Shown in pieces: positions 42,691-51,301 of a stretch of DNA of 64,000 bases (position 1 is the first letter of the stretch; each line of letters opens with the position of its first letter). Where the stretch lies: assembly GCF_004339745.1 (NCBI RefSeq), contig NZ_SMGP01000003.1, positions 1,054,001 to 1,118,000 of the forward strand. Direction: 5' to 3'. A model generated the notes under the pieces. It made no database searches. It saw only the letters and a program-made list of their open reading frames with translations, and was not told the origin of the DNA. The translations under genes and the position numbers were made by a program. This stretch comes from Paraburkholderia sp. BL9I2N2 (GTDB lineage: Bacteria > Pseudomonadota > Gammaproteobacteria > Burkholderiales > Burkholderiaceae).

Positions 42691-43172
42691 TTGGCAAATC
42701 GACGGGATCGAGGAAATCCATTTGTTTAATCATCTTCCATTTCCGACATTTGTTCCACGTGCAGGCGCTTGATCGCGCAGCATAGTGGTCCGGCATTCAT
42801 ACATGCGTTGGCAAAGATCCGTGGTGCCGGAGGACAACTCTGATACGATAGTTATCGTTAAATCTGGCCGTTTTTCTACATGACTTTTAGAAGTCGAGAC
42901 GTATAAAAAGTTACTTGCGCACCAGTGGCAGCGCGCTACGTGACCAGCGTCAAAACGGACTATGCCGAGATATCTCACGACTCTGTGTTCTATGTCGTAC
43001 CCAATGCCGTTCAGCGGTGTCGATGAGCCTCGTACTCGGACGCCACAATTCGTGCGTTGGTACAACCTCGAGCACAAACACAGCGGCCGAAATTCGTAAC
43101 AAGAGACCCTCCCCCGCCGGCAAGCAATACCGACACATCGAGCCAGCCAATACAAACAAAGGAGTTTCGCTG
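42691..43172. other. 482-base stretch without a convincing gene
   Basis: Contains the LysR promoter side (42691-42900, AT-rich) and the lead-in to the pseudogene at 43173, with AAAGGAG before its ATG. Open frames of about 100 codons on both strands have poor composition and no domain. Confidence 0.4.
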
Positions 43173-43760
43173 ATGGCTATCATGTCGCGCGACGAGCGGA
43201 AGCGCCGCACCAGCCTGGCACTGAAACCGAGAAGCAAGCTGCTCAAGTTTCTCGATGCCTGCCTGAAGGAATATGACAAGAATCGCGGCTCGCGTCCCCA
43301 TTTCGACGCCATCGTGGTCGCCTATCAGGCGTGGGCGGCAACCAAGGCCAGTGCAGAAGGCAGCGAACGCAATGTAAAGGGGCGGTCAGCGACCTGCTGG
43401 CCCAACTCGTCGAATTCCGCGACCGGCACATGCCATTCGCGCATCGCGGCGGCGCACCGCTGCGGCCCAACGCGCTGTGGCACGGTGATCTGGGAAGAGT
43501 TCGACGACACGCAACTGCCCAAAGCGCGCCAAGGTTGTGCCGATGCCTTCGAATGCGCGGAGAAGGCCGTCGCTGCCATCGCGCCGACCCGGATCCGCTC
43601 GAAGGGGCCGCGCAGACCATCTACCATGAACTCACGCATCGCGCTGGGCAAGCGCGGCCGCTACTCCAATTCCAGGTCCAGCATCAACACTATGTCGTGC
43701 AGCGTGTACGAAAGTGAATTAGTGGCGTTGGAGAACCGTTGCAATGGCGTTCGACGCGCC
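43173..43760 (+). pseudogene. M35-type (lysine-specific) metallo-endopeptidase, multiply frameshifted
   Basis: An ATG at 43173 with AAAGGAG upstream opens a good start (MAIMSRDERKRRTSLALKPR...). The message then alternates between two frames at least four times: frame 1 to about 43376; frame 2 giving KGAVSDLLAQLVEFRDRHMP; frame 1 giving WEEFDDTQLPKARQGCADAF; frame 2 giving EGAAQTIYHELTHRAG; and frame 1 again giving GRYSNSRSSINTMSCSVYES. The YHELTHR segment is a HExxH zinc motif and, with the later Tyr-containing segment, matches M35/lysine-specific metallo-endopeptidase domains, which in Burkholderia are often secreted effectors. No partner gene is present, and the frames cannot give a working enzyme. 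Confidence 0.55.
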
Positions 43761-43763
43761 ATG

Positions 43764-44741
43764 TCAAAACGATTCACCAACCATCTCTTCGCTTTTGCGC
43801 CAAAGCGCGTCAGCGTTGGCGGCATCGAGCGCATAGCGTCGAACACCTTCGCTGACGGGCGTGATGACAACATCGTCGGCGACGGTTTCGCTCACATGGC
43901 AATTCTCGCAGTACCTGCCTCCGACCTCTTCGGCCGACGCCGCCACCGCGGCCCAGACCGAAGTCGCCGCCCCTTGTGGAACAGTCTTGAACTGAAACGG
44001 TCCTTTCCCTTCTGATGCAAGTTGAGTGTTGATCGTTTCGAGCAGCGCCGTCATCTGGCTTTCGTCCATGTGACGGGCGAGTTCCGTGTGAATCCCGCCC
44101 GGATGAACCGCGGCTGCGCGCACTCCACGCGCCCGATGTCGCTGATCGAAAGCCACCGCAAAGAGGATATTCGCCGTCTTGGCGCGCCCGTATGCGACGA
44201 ACGGATCGTAAGGCGTACGCTCGAAGCTCGGGTCGTCGAGATCCACATCCGCGAAACGGTGCCCCGACGACGCGAGCATCACGACCCGGCCGCCAGCCGG
44301 AATCAGCGACGCCAGGCGGTTCACCAGCACGAAATGCCCCAGATGATTCGTGCCGAACTGCGTCTCGAATCCGTCCGTTGTCTTGCCAAAGGGAGTCGCC
44401 ATCACGCCCGCGTTCGCGATGATGACGTCGATGGGTTTGCCGTCCTCTTGCAGCCTGTCGGCGCAAGCACGAACACTCTCGAGGTTCGCGAGATCGAGCG
44501 CAATCAACTCGATGTCGCCGCCTGCGGCACCGGCCTCGCGCCGCGCGTCGGCAATCGCCTGCTTTGCCTTTTCCAGGTCTCTGGCCGCGCCGATAACCGT
44601 GGCCCCGCGTGCTGCGAGCGCCCGCGCGGTCTCCACGCCCAGTCCCGCGGACACGCCCGTTACAAGAATTCGCTTGCCATGAAGATCGACGCCTGCGAGC
44701 ACGTCGTCCGTTGTCGAAGTCGCACCAAATTTCTCAGTCAT
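43764..44741 (-). CDS. SDR-family oxidoreductase (retinol dehydrogenase-like)
   Basis: A 325-residue SDR with cofactor motif VTGVSAGLGVETARALAARG (near 27-46), NAG in IIANAGVMATPFG, catalytic Ser in MLASSGHRF and YGRAKTANILFA. Length and the long insertion after the catalytic Ser match the RDH/WW-oxidoreductase-like branch. A C-terminal GGRYCENCHVSE adds two cysteines. I use the ATG at 44741. It lies divergent from a TetR gene across two palindromic operators, so it is the controlled target. Substrate unknown; likely an alkyl or ring carbonyl. Confidence 0.88.
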   Translation of the reverse strand: MTEKFGATSTTDDVLAGVDLHGKRILVTGVSAGLGVETARALAARGATVIGAARDLEKAKQAIADARREAGAAGGDIELIALDLANLESVRACADRLQEDGKPIDVIIANAGVMATPFGKTTDGFETQFGTNHLGHFVLVNRLASLIPAGGRVVMLASSGHRFADVDLDDPSFERTPYDPFVAYGRAKTANILFAVAFDQRHRARGVRAAAVHPGGIHTELARHMDESQMTALLETINTQLASEGKGPFQFKTVPQGAATSVWAAVAASAEEVGGRYCENCHVSETVADDVVITPVSEGVRRYALDAANADALWRKSEEMVGESF

Positions 44742-44790
44742 TTCCGCCGCTCCAGCACAATCAAGGTTGACGTCATTCCCAGCCCGGGAT

Positions 44791-44843
44791 AAAACGGAGC
44801 TTGCCTCCGTTTTTACGATACTAAACGGAGTCACCCTCCGTTT
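44791..44843. promoter_or_regulatory. two palindromic operators for the divergent TetR/SDR pair
   Basis: Two matching palindromes lie in the gap between the SDR and the TetR genes. Site 1 is AAAACGGAG-N5-CTCCGTTTT (44791-44813). Site 2 is AAACGGAG-N5-CTCCGTTT (44823-44843). Arms are perfect, spacers are both five bases and the centres are 31 bases apart, about three helix turns, so two dimers could bind on the same face. The pattern is that of TetR operators. They overlap the region where both promoters must lie and so should repress both genes. Confidence 0.85.
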
Positions 44844-44862
44844 GCAAGCCTTCAACGTATAA

Positions 44863-45441
44863 ATGAACGATCCGACGCCAAAAGAACGAAAACCTAGAGC
44901 CGACGCGCTGCGCAATCGCGAGCGCATTCTTGACGAAGCGAAAACGGCGTTCACGCGCGCCGCAGGCGAAATCAGCATGGAGGACGTCGCCCGTCAGGCG
45001 GGGGTCGGCGTAGGCACGCTCTACCGGCATTTTCCGACGCGCGAGGCACTGCTCGAGAGTGTCTACCGTGCCGAGGTCGCGAAACTCGCCCAGGAAGAGC
45101 GCAGACTGTCCGATTCGCTGCCCCCACTCGATGCGTTGCGAGCCTGGATGTTGCTCTTCGTCGACTACATCGCCACGAAGAAGATCATCGCGCCAGCATT
45201 GAATTCGATCGTAGGGGGGCCGACGAAGCTATTCGAATCGTCCGGCGCGCAGATCAAGGACGCAATCCAGTCGCTCGTCATGCGCGCTATCGCGAGTGGG
45301 GATATCCGCCCTGATCTCGAGCCATTGGATCTGCTTCGCGCGCTCGTCGGCGTGTCCAATGTCGCGTCTGCTCCGGACTGGCAGCAAAGTGCAAAGAGGC
45401 TGGTCGATATACTTTTGCTTGGATCCAGGCTCCCCGACTAG
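44863..45441 (+). CDS. TetR-family transcriptional repressor
   Basis: A 192-residue TetR protein. The helix-turn-helix is at about residues 37-58 (SMEDVARQAGVGVGTLYRHF, then PTREALLE). The ligand domain (about 80-190) is complete. The gene begins 20 bases after the second operator palindrome and is divergent from the SDR gene, a classical autorepressor layout. The inducer is probably the substrate of the SDR enzyme (inference). Confidence 0.9.
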   Translation: MNDPTPKERKPRADALRNRERILDEAKTAFTRAAGEISMEDVARQAGVGVGTLYRHFPTREALLESVYRAEVAKLAQEERRLSDSLPPLDALRAWMLLFVDYIATKKIIAPALNSIVGGPTKLFESSGAQIKDAIQSLVMRAIASGDIRPDLEPLDLLRALVGVSNVASAPDWQQSAKRLVDILLLGSRLPD

Positions 45442-45747
45442 TGTCAACAGCCAACGCCGCCGCAAGGACAGCTCACGGACGACATGCCTGCCCTGAATCT
45501 TCGCGATGATCGAATTGAACGCCTGGCCTGCGCTGAATCTGAGTTTCTGCGTCACCGTTTCAGCCTCTCCTCTCAAGGTTGAAATCACGTGACGGGCGGC
45601 GCCAGGCGGCCGTCGATTAGACTGTCCGAACGGTGAGGCTACCTCTGACTGGCCTCGCGACCTGACAACGCCGCTTCGAGCGGCCGATTTCTGCAGTCGA
45701 GAAGCGCGCCCGACATGCCGCTCCCGACACCGGTCAGCGATCGGATT
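45442..45747. other. 306-base convergent spacer without a gene
   Basis: Lies between the TetR gene (plus) and the DUF1254 gene (minus). GC-rich with short frames only; I see no strong terminator hairpin followed by T. Confidence 0.4.
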
Positions 45748-47175
45748 CTAGTCGCCCCCAATCAGTGGAGGCGGATAATAAGTGCCGTCCGTCACATCTG
45801 TGACGGGGCCGTAGAATCGGAACGTGAGGTTGTATTTCAGCCCTTCGACCGTCGGTAGCCAGTTGCTTTCTGGCACGCTCTTCGGGGCATGCGGACCGAA
45901 AGCGAGCGTCAGCGAGCCATCGACATTGTATTTCAGTGGCGACTGCTTATTGAGTAAGTAACGCTTGGTGGAAGTGGGCAGCACATGGTATTCCTTTGCG
46001 TCAACTGCGATGACTGACCAGAAATACCGGACCTTGTCTTTCGGGCGTGCATCCGACGGAAATGTCATGGTGTAGGAAACCCCGCCATCCAGACCCTGCG
46101 CACCGAAGTAGGTAACCTCCTGCGGGTTGTTAGCCCAGATACCGGTCAGGTTAGCCAACGTGCGCATCCGGTAGTCGTCACCATAGTTACCGTTGCGCCG
46201 CGGATGCGCCCAACCGTTCTTCGCCGTACCAATTGTTGCTAGCATGCCGGGGAGTGCGGGCACCGCCTGCTCAGTCACGACCTTCTCCACTCGGGCCCGT
46301 CCGGGCGCGCCCGATGTAAGGAGCGACTCCACGCCTGCCAGTTTGGCGCGGACATCCTCCATGCCGGGATTGATGTCGGGTTCGCTTGCGAGAATCGAGT
46401 CGGCACCATCGAATATCTCGGCCCCGGGCAGGTGGTTGCCCTCAAACATGGGGACGTCGACCGGCTTGTCCGGCTGGACACGCCCCTTGGCCGTCAGTTT
46501 GAACTGACGTTGCAAACGCAACGCTTCCCTGGGATTGCTACCCAGTTCAATACGTGCCAGTACTCGTGCAGTTTTGGCCGGCAAATCGACGCGAAGCGCA
46601 TCTTGGGGCGGCTGAACTTCGCTACCTTTGAGGCACAGGGCGAAATTGCCCCAGGGATGTTGCGGAAAAGTTCGCTCATTGATATTGACCAGGGTCTCGC
46701 CCCAGCCGTTGAGCATTTGCCACGTGTAGTAGCGTCCTGTGATCTTCGGTATGCTCAGCAACACACAAGTCTTTTCATCGACGGCGATCCATGCCTCAGA
46801 ATAGACGACATCAAGATTCGGGTTGGCCCATGCGACACCGGCCGGGCTGCGATAGATCAGTTTGTTCCACTCGAACTGCTCTTTCTCAAAGTCGAGGTGC
46901 TCCTGGCGAAGCACGAGCACCCTGCCAAGAAGGTAGTAGTAGGCGTCAACAATATCCGTGTCGGAGACGGCCGTCTGAACGGTGGGTGCCGTCTTGCCTG
47001 CGGAAGGCTGCTTCCCATCGGTAGCACAACCGCTCACGGCAAGGGAGATGCCCAATGCGAAGACGAATCCTGATTGTCTGAATTCAAGCCGGGAGATGCC
47101 GAAAGCGCTGACAGCGCCAATCAAATATGACGGACTAACGAATGCGTTCATCGACGGCCTCGCTTGCTTGGACAT
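45748..47175 (-). CDS. DUF1254/DUF1214 lipoprotein, copy 1
   Basis: A 475-residue protein of the DUF1254 (about 85-215) and DUF1214 (about 320-470) family. A lipobox-like LAVSGC near residue 49 follows an unusually long N-terminus, so the true start may be internal; an in-frame Met lies at 47151. Landmarks are the shared block NPNLDVVYSEAWIAVDEKTC, RYYTWQMLNGWGETLVNINE and the end PESNWLPTVEGLKYNLTFRF. It is clearly paralogous to the protein encoded at 54998-56350. Function unknown; in Burkholderiales such proteins often lie beside lipid or steroid catabolic genes, as here. Likely on the outer or inner membrane facing the periplasm. Confidence 0.85.
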   Translation of the reverse strand: MSKQARPSMNAFVSPSYLIGAVSAFGISRLEFRQSGFVFALGISLAVSGCATDGKQPSAGKTAPTVQTAVSDTDIVDAYYYLLGRVLVLRQEHLDFEKEQFEWNKLIYRSPAGVAWANPNLDVVYSEAWIAVDEKTCVLLSIPKITGRYYTWQMLNGWGETLVNINERTFPQHPWGNFALCLKGSEVQPPQDALRVDLPAKTARVLARIELGSNPREALRLQRQFKLTAKGRVQPDKPVDVPMFEGNHLPGAEIFDGADSILASEPDINPGMEDVRAKLAGVESLLTSGAPGRARVEKVVTEQAVPALPGMLATIGTAKNGWAHPRRNGNYGDDYRMRTLANLTGIWANNPQEVTYFGAQGLDGGVSYTMTFPSDARPKDKVRYFWSVIAVDAKEYHVLPTSTKRYLLNKQSPLKYNVDGSLTLAFGPHAPKSVPESNWLPTVEGLKYNLTFRFYGPVTDVTDGTYYPPPLIGGD

Positions 47176-47451
47176 TGGTGAGTAGAAGATTAACGGACCC
47201 CAGATTCCACATGCCAGATCATTGCTTCAATAACCTGAATAAATTGCAAGCTATTGTATGCCTGCAGCCGCACCATACCTTCCCCCCACACCGAAGAACT
47301 CGCCATAGCAATCCACCACTCTCTTCACCGCAACCAGAACCTTGAAACCTGCCTCCTCAAATTTTCCACCGGCTCGCACCGCGTCCTGTGTACACGCGAT
47401 GCTCCGTGCACTCCTTGCACGCAATCTGCGGCCTCCGGGTCCATCCGGTTC

Positions 47452-48363
47452 TCATCCGCGCAGAGCTTCTACCGCGCCATTGATAAACCGCTGCACCTCT
47501 TCCCCTGCTTCGCTATACGCGCGCGCATTGCTCCAGTCTGCAATTTCGCTAAAGCGGCGAGCGATCGTCTCCGGTGTCAGTTCCTCGTCACGCAGATGGC
47601 ACGGCGCAGTCTCCATCACTGCTGCGGCTGAAAAAGAGCCGCCGCCTGCGGATAGCACGACCCTGGAGGGTGCGTCGTCACTGCACAGGAACAGCACGCC
47701 AGGCGTGACACGCTCGGGGCGGATCGCGTCGAGCGCGGCGGCAGGCAACAATTCCCCGGTCATGCGGGTCGCCGCGATTGGCGCAATCGTGTTGACCTTG
47801 ATATTGTTCTTGATGCCTTCCTGATGGAGCACGTTCATCAGCCCGACCAGCGCCATCTTGGCTGCGCCGTAGTTGGCCTGGCCGAAGTTCCCATAGAGCC
47901 CGGCTGCAGACGTCGTCATGACGATGCGGCCGTACTTCTGCTCGCGCATGATGTCCCACGCTGCTTTCGTGCAATTCACCGAGCCCATCAGGTGGACATC
48001 GAGCACCGCCTTGAACTCCGACAGGTCCATCTTTGCGAAACTCTTGTCGCGCAAGATGCCCGCATTGTTGATCAGGATGTCGACGCGGTCGAACGTGGAC
48101 ATCGCCTGCGCGACCATGTCGGCGACCTGTGCATAGTCGGCGACATTGGCACCGTGCGCGATTGCGCTACCACCCATCGCGCGGATTTCCTCCACGACTG
48201 CTTGCGCTGACGCGGACGATCCGCCGGTACCGTCCCGATTTGCGCCGAAATCGTTGACCACCACTGCTGCGCCGCGTGCGGCAAGAGCGAGTGCGTGCTG
48301 GCGCCCAAGGCCCGCACCTGCTCCTGTGACGATGGCGACTTTGCCGTCAAAACGAATGTTCAT
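47452..48363 (-). CDS. SDR of the MFE-2 (HSD17B4) type, 3-hydroxyacyl-CoA dehydrogenase
   Basis: A 303-residue SDR. Its N-terminal 260 residues match the dehydrogenase half of peroxisomal multifunctional enzyme 2: VAIVTGAGAGLGRQHALALA, VVVNDFGANRDG, VDILINNAGILRDKSFAKMD, and the catalytic Tyr/Lys in ANYGAAKMALVGL. It should oxidise (3R)-hydroxyacyl-CoA to 3-oxoacyl-CoA. It is the last gene of a minus-strand group that also encodes a MaoC hydratase, two acyl-CoA dehydrogenases and a thiolase, i.e. a full oxidation spiral. The last 40 residues extend beyond the usual domain. Confidence 0.88.
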   Translation of the reverse strand: MNIRFDGKVAIVTGAGAGLGRQHALALAARGAAVVVNDFGANRDGTGGSSASAQAVVEEIRAMGGSAIAHGANVADYAQVADMVAQAMSTFDRVDILINNAGILRDKSFAKMDLSEFKAVLDVHLMGSVNCTKAAWDIMREQKYGRIVMTTSAAGLYGNFGQANYGAAKMALVGLMNVLHQEGIKNNIKVNTIAPIAATRMTGELLPAAALDAIRPERVTPGVLFLCSDDAPSRVVLSAGGGSFSAAAVMETAPCHLRDEELTPETIARRFSEIADWSNARAYSEAGEEVQRFINGAVEALRG

Positions 48364-48396
48364 TATCTCGATCTCATTAAGTACAGGCCGCGCGGG

Positions 48397-48852
48397 TCAG
48401 CAGAAGAAACGCATGATGGATTCGGCCACACAGGCGGGCTTGCTCTGCCCGTTGATTTCCACAATCATCTCGACCTTGATTTGTGCTCCGCTGGTTCCCA
48501 GCGGTTCCCATTCGACAAGCCTGAACTGCGCGCGCAAGCTCGAATTCACGGGAACCGGTGCTACAAATCGCACCTTGTCGAGGCCATAGTTGAGCGCCGA
48601 ACCGATGCCACGCACCTCGAACGCCGTCTCGAGAAATGCGGGCATCAGGCTCAAAGTCAGGAAGCCGTGCGCAATCGGCACGCCGAATGGGCCGCTGCGA
48701 GCGCGCTCGACATCGACGTGGATCCACTGATGATCACCGGTCGAATCCGCAAATTGATTGATGCGGTGCTGATCGACGACGAGCCAGTCGCTAGTGCCGA
48801 TCGATTCCCCGACAAGCGGCTTTAACGCCTCGATGCTTCCGTAGTGCTTCAT
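48397..48852 (-). CDS. MaoC-type enoyl-CoA hydratase
   Basis: A 151-residue hot-dog hydratase. The catalytic motif is FADSTGDHQWIHVDVERA (near 34-51), the family's Asp/His pair, followed by GPFGVPIAHGFLTLSLMPAF. MaoC hydratases add water to enoyl-CoA to give the (R)-3-hydroxyacyl-CoA, the stereochemistry used by the MFE-2-type SDR encoded next to it. The ATG at 48852 overlaps the stop of the upstream acyl-CoA dehydrogenase by four bases (ATGA). 33 bases separate it from the SDR. Confidence 0.9.
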   Translation of the reverse strand: MKHYGSIEALKPLVGESIGTSDWLVVDQHRINQFADSTGDHQWIHVDVERARSGPFGVPIAHGFLTLSLMPAFLETAFEVRGIGSALNYGLDKVRFVAPVPVNSSLRAQFRLVEWEPLGTSGAQIKVEMIVEINGQSKPACVAESIMRFFC

Positions 48853-50015
48853 GCCATTTCCGTGGAAGAACTTGACGCATCGCGCAGCAATGCCCCGCGA
48901 TCGGCGTCGTGCTGGTCGCTGGTGCCGAACAGAATGTCGGCAACGACCGCGCGTTTGAAATAATGACCAATCGTGTATTCCTCGGTCATGCCGATCCCTC
49001 CGTGCAACTGGATTGCCTGAGCGCACACCTGCTTCGCCACACGGCCAACCAGCGCTTTTGCAGCTGATGCAGTGTGCTGACGCGTCGCCGCGTCGTCGTT
49101 TTCGAGGGATGCCAGCAGCGCGTACAGCATCGAGCGTGCAAGCTCCATCTCGGCAGCCATGTCTGCCATCCGGTGTTGCAACGCCTGAAAGCTGCCGATC
49201 GGCACACCGAATTGCTTACGGACCTTAAGATGCTCGGCAGTTGCGACGATCGCGGCTTCCATCGCGCCAACAAGTTCTGCGCACAGCGCTGCGGTTCCGT
49301 GCGCAAGGCCGTGACGAAGCGCGGACAGACCGCACCCTGGTTCACCGAGCACCGCTTGCTGGCCAACCTGTACGCCGTCAAACTGCAACTGCGCCGCCCA
49401 GCTTCCGTCGTGCAGTGGCACCGCACGCATCGTCACACCCGGCGCGGTCGCGTCGATGAGCAAGAGCGTCAGGTTATCGTCGCTTGCAGCGTGATCAGCA
49501 ATACGCGCCGACACGATGAAGTGGTCTGCGCCGGGCGCGCCCAGCACGAGTGTCTTCTGTCCGTGGAGCCGGAAGCTACTCGCGTCGCGAGTCGCGAGCG
49601 TGTCGACGACTGTCGGCTTACCGCGCGATGATGCTTCCTGGTACGCGAGCGCGATGCGGCATGTGCCTTCAGCGACGCGCGGCAGCAGTACGTCCAGCTG
49701 CGCGGGCGTGGCCGCCGCCACGAAGGTCTGCGCGGCGAGCACCGCGCAGCCAACGAAGGGATCGACCACCAGACCGCGCCCCAGCTCCTGCGCGATCAGC
49801 ACGGTGTCGAGCACCGATCCGCCCAGGCCGCCGTACTCTTCTGGGAGTGCCGCCGCGAGCCAGCCGTTCTCGGCGAACGACGACCAGTTCACCGCATGAT
49901 GATCGCGGCCTGCCCTGACCTGCGCAGTGCGCCTGTCGAATGCGTACGCTCGCTCGATATAGCGACGCACGCTGTCCTGCAGCATCTGCTGCTCCGAATT
50001 CAACTGGAAGTTCAT
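48849..50015 (-). CDS. acyl-CoA dehydrogenase, subunit lacking the usual catalytic Glu position
   Basis: A 388-residue acyl-CoA dehydrogenase-family protein: N-terminal helices (MNFQLNSEQQMLQDSVRRYI), a middle strand domain, and the C-terminal helical part with QLHGGIGMTEEYTIGHYFKR. In classical members the base sits in a (Y)EGT segment at this end. Here the aligned segment is DILFGTSDQHD, with Gly in its place. It is adjacent to another dehydrogenase gene (50030) whose product also lacks this Glu, so the two may form a mixed heterotetramer as known for bacterial steroid-side-chain enzymes (inference). Starts 15 bases after that neighbour's stop. Confidence 0.88.
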   Translation of the reverse strand: MNFQLNSEQQMLQDSVRRYIERAYAFDRRTAQVRAGRDHHAVNWSSFAENGWLAAALPEEYGGLGGSVLDTVLIAQELGRGLVVDPFVGCAVLAAQTFVAAATPAQLDVLLPRVAEGTCRIALAYQEASSRGKPTVVDTLATRDASSFRLHGQKTLVLGAPGADHFIVSARIADHAASDDNLTLLLIDATAPGVTMRAVPLHDGSWAAQLQFDGVQVGQQAVLGEPGCGLSALRHGLAHGTAALCAELVGAMEAAIVATAEHLKVRKQFGVPIGSFQALQHRMADMAAEMELARSMLYALLASLENDDAATRQHTASAAKALVGRVAKQVCAQAIQLHGGIGMTEEYTIGHYFKRAVVADILFGTSDQHDADRGALLRDASSSSTEMA

Positions 50016-50029
50016 GGTGATCTGTCGCG

Positions 50030-51244
50030 TCAGAGTTGAAACATCAGCTTGGCAATGATTCCGCGCTGAACCTCGCTGGTGCCGCCGTAAATCGTCGACG
50101 CACGCCGGAAAAACATTTCACTGGCAATACCCGGTCCAAGACCTGGCGCAGGCATCGGCAACGCGTCGTGCGTCGCGCCGGAGTCCCGCTGCGCACCTGC
50201 ATCAGCATAGGCATAGGCCCCGTAGTCGCCCAGCGACTCGACGAGAAACTCGCTCATCCGCTGCTGCAGTTCAGTGCCACGAATCTTGAGCATCGAGCCC
50301 ATCACGTGAGCAGTGGGGCTGTGGTCTTCCTCCATGGCCGCAACGCGCTGCACCATCATGCCAATGGCTTGTAATTCGGCTTCGAGGCGCACGAGCCGTT
50401 GCGCAAATTCGGGCCGCTCGATCAGCGGCTTGCCGTCCACCACCAGCGTCGCCGCGAGCTTGCGCAATTGCCGCCGAAAGCGGACGAGCGTCGGCAGATC
50501 GGCCGTTGCCGCATGCTCGTTGTTGAGCAGAAACTTCGTGACGTTCCAACCCGCGCCCTCGCCTCCGACACAGTTGTCCACCGGCACACGCACGTTGTCG
50601 AAGAACGTCTCGTTCAGGTGATGGCAGCCGTCGATCGTAAGTATGGGCCGCACGGTGATGCCCGGCGTTCTCATATCGACGAGCAGGAAGCTGATGCCGG
50701 CCTGTTTTTTCGCGGACGGGTCCGTGCGCACCAGCAGAAAGATCCAGTCCGCTTGATGTGCGTAGCTGGTCCAGATCTTCTGCCCGTTCACGACGTAGTG
50801 GTCACCTTCACGTACAGCCTGCGTGCGCAGCGAAGCGAGATCGGAACCGGAGCCAGGCTCGGAAAATCCCTGGCACCACAGACGGTCCCCATTGAAGATC
50901 GGTGGCAAGTGTTGAGCTTTCTGTTCCGCCGTGCCGAAGTGATTCAGCACGGGACCGAGCAGCCGCTGTCCGAACACATCCTGGGTCGGTGCGCCCGCTA
51001 TCGCGCATTCCTCGTCGAAGGCCAGGCGCTGTTGCGCAGTCCAGCCGGTGCCGCCATGCTCTGCCGCCCAGTAGGGTGCACCCCAACCATGCTGGTTGAG
51101 AATGCGTTGCCAGCACACGAGATCGGCGCGCGGCGAACGCACACCGTGCTGTGAGCCCGCCAGGTCGGTCGGCAAGTTGTCGCGAAGGAACGCGCGCACC
51201 TGCTGACGAAAGGTATCGAGGCCCATGTCCGGTCGAAAGTCCAT
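50030..51244 (-). CDS. acyl-CoA dehydrogenase, partner subunit
   Basis: A 404-residue acyl-CoA dehydrogenase-family protein. FAD and substrate contacts lie in WCQGFSEPGSGSDLASLRTQ and GQKIWTSYAHQADWIF, and the C-terminal end is IYGGTSEVQRGIIAKLMFQL, in which the usual Glu of IYEGT is Gly. Its length and order relative to the adjacent 388-residue dehydrogenase match paired FadE-type subunits. AGGAG precedes its ATG. It follows the SCPx-like thiolase gene by 57 bases in the same operon. Confidence 0.9.
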   Translation of the reverse strand: MDFRPDMGLDTFRQQVRAFLRDNLPTDLAGSQHGVRSPRADLVCWQRILNQHGWGAPYWAAEHGGTGWTAQQRLAFDEECAIAGAPTQDVFGQRLLGPVLNHFGTAEQKAQHLPPIFNGDRLWCQGFSEPGSGSDLASLRTQAVREGDHYVVNGQKIWTSYAHQADWIFLLVRTDPSAKKQAGISFLLVDMRTPGITVRPILTIDGCHHLNETFFDNVRVPVDNCVGGEGAGWNVTKFLLNNEHAATADLPTLVRFRRQLRKLAATLVVDGKPLIERPEFAQRLVRLEAELQAIGMMVQRVAAMEEDHSPTAHVMGSMLKIRGTELQQRMSEFLVESLGDYGAYAYADAGAQRDSGATHDALPMPAPGLGPGIASEMFFRRASTIYGGTSEVQRGIIAKLMFQL

Positions 51245-51301
51245 CGGACGTTACTCCTGTTGATGATTCAGTGTGAAGTCGATCGAAGCGCCATCAGGCA
51301 C

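Noticed and set aside
42730..43155. 141-codon minus-strand frame in the spacer after the LysR gene
   Set aside because: Poor composition with many Cys and Arg, no ribosome site, no domain.
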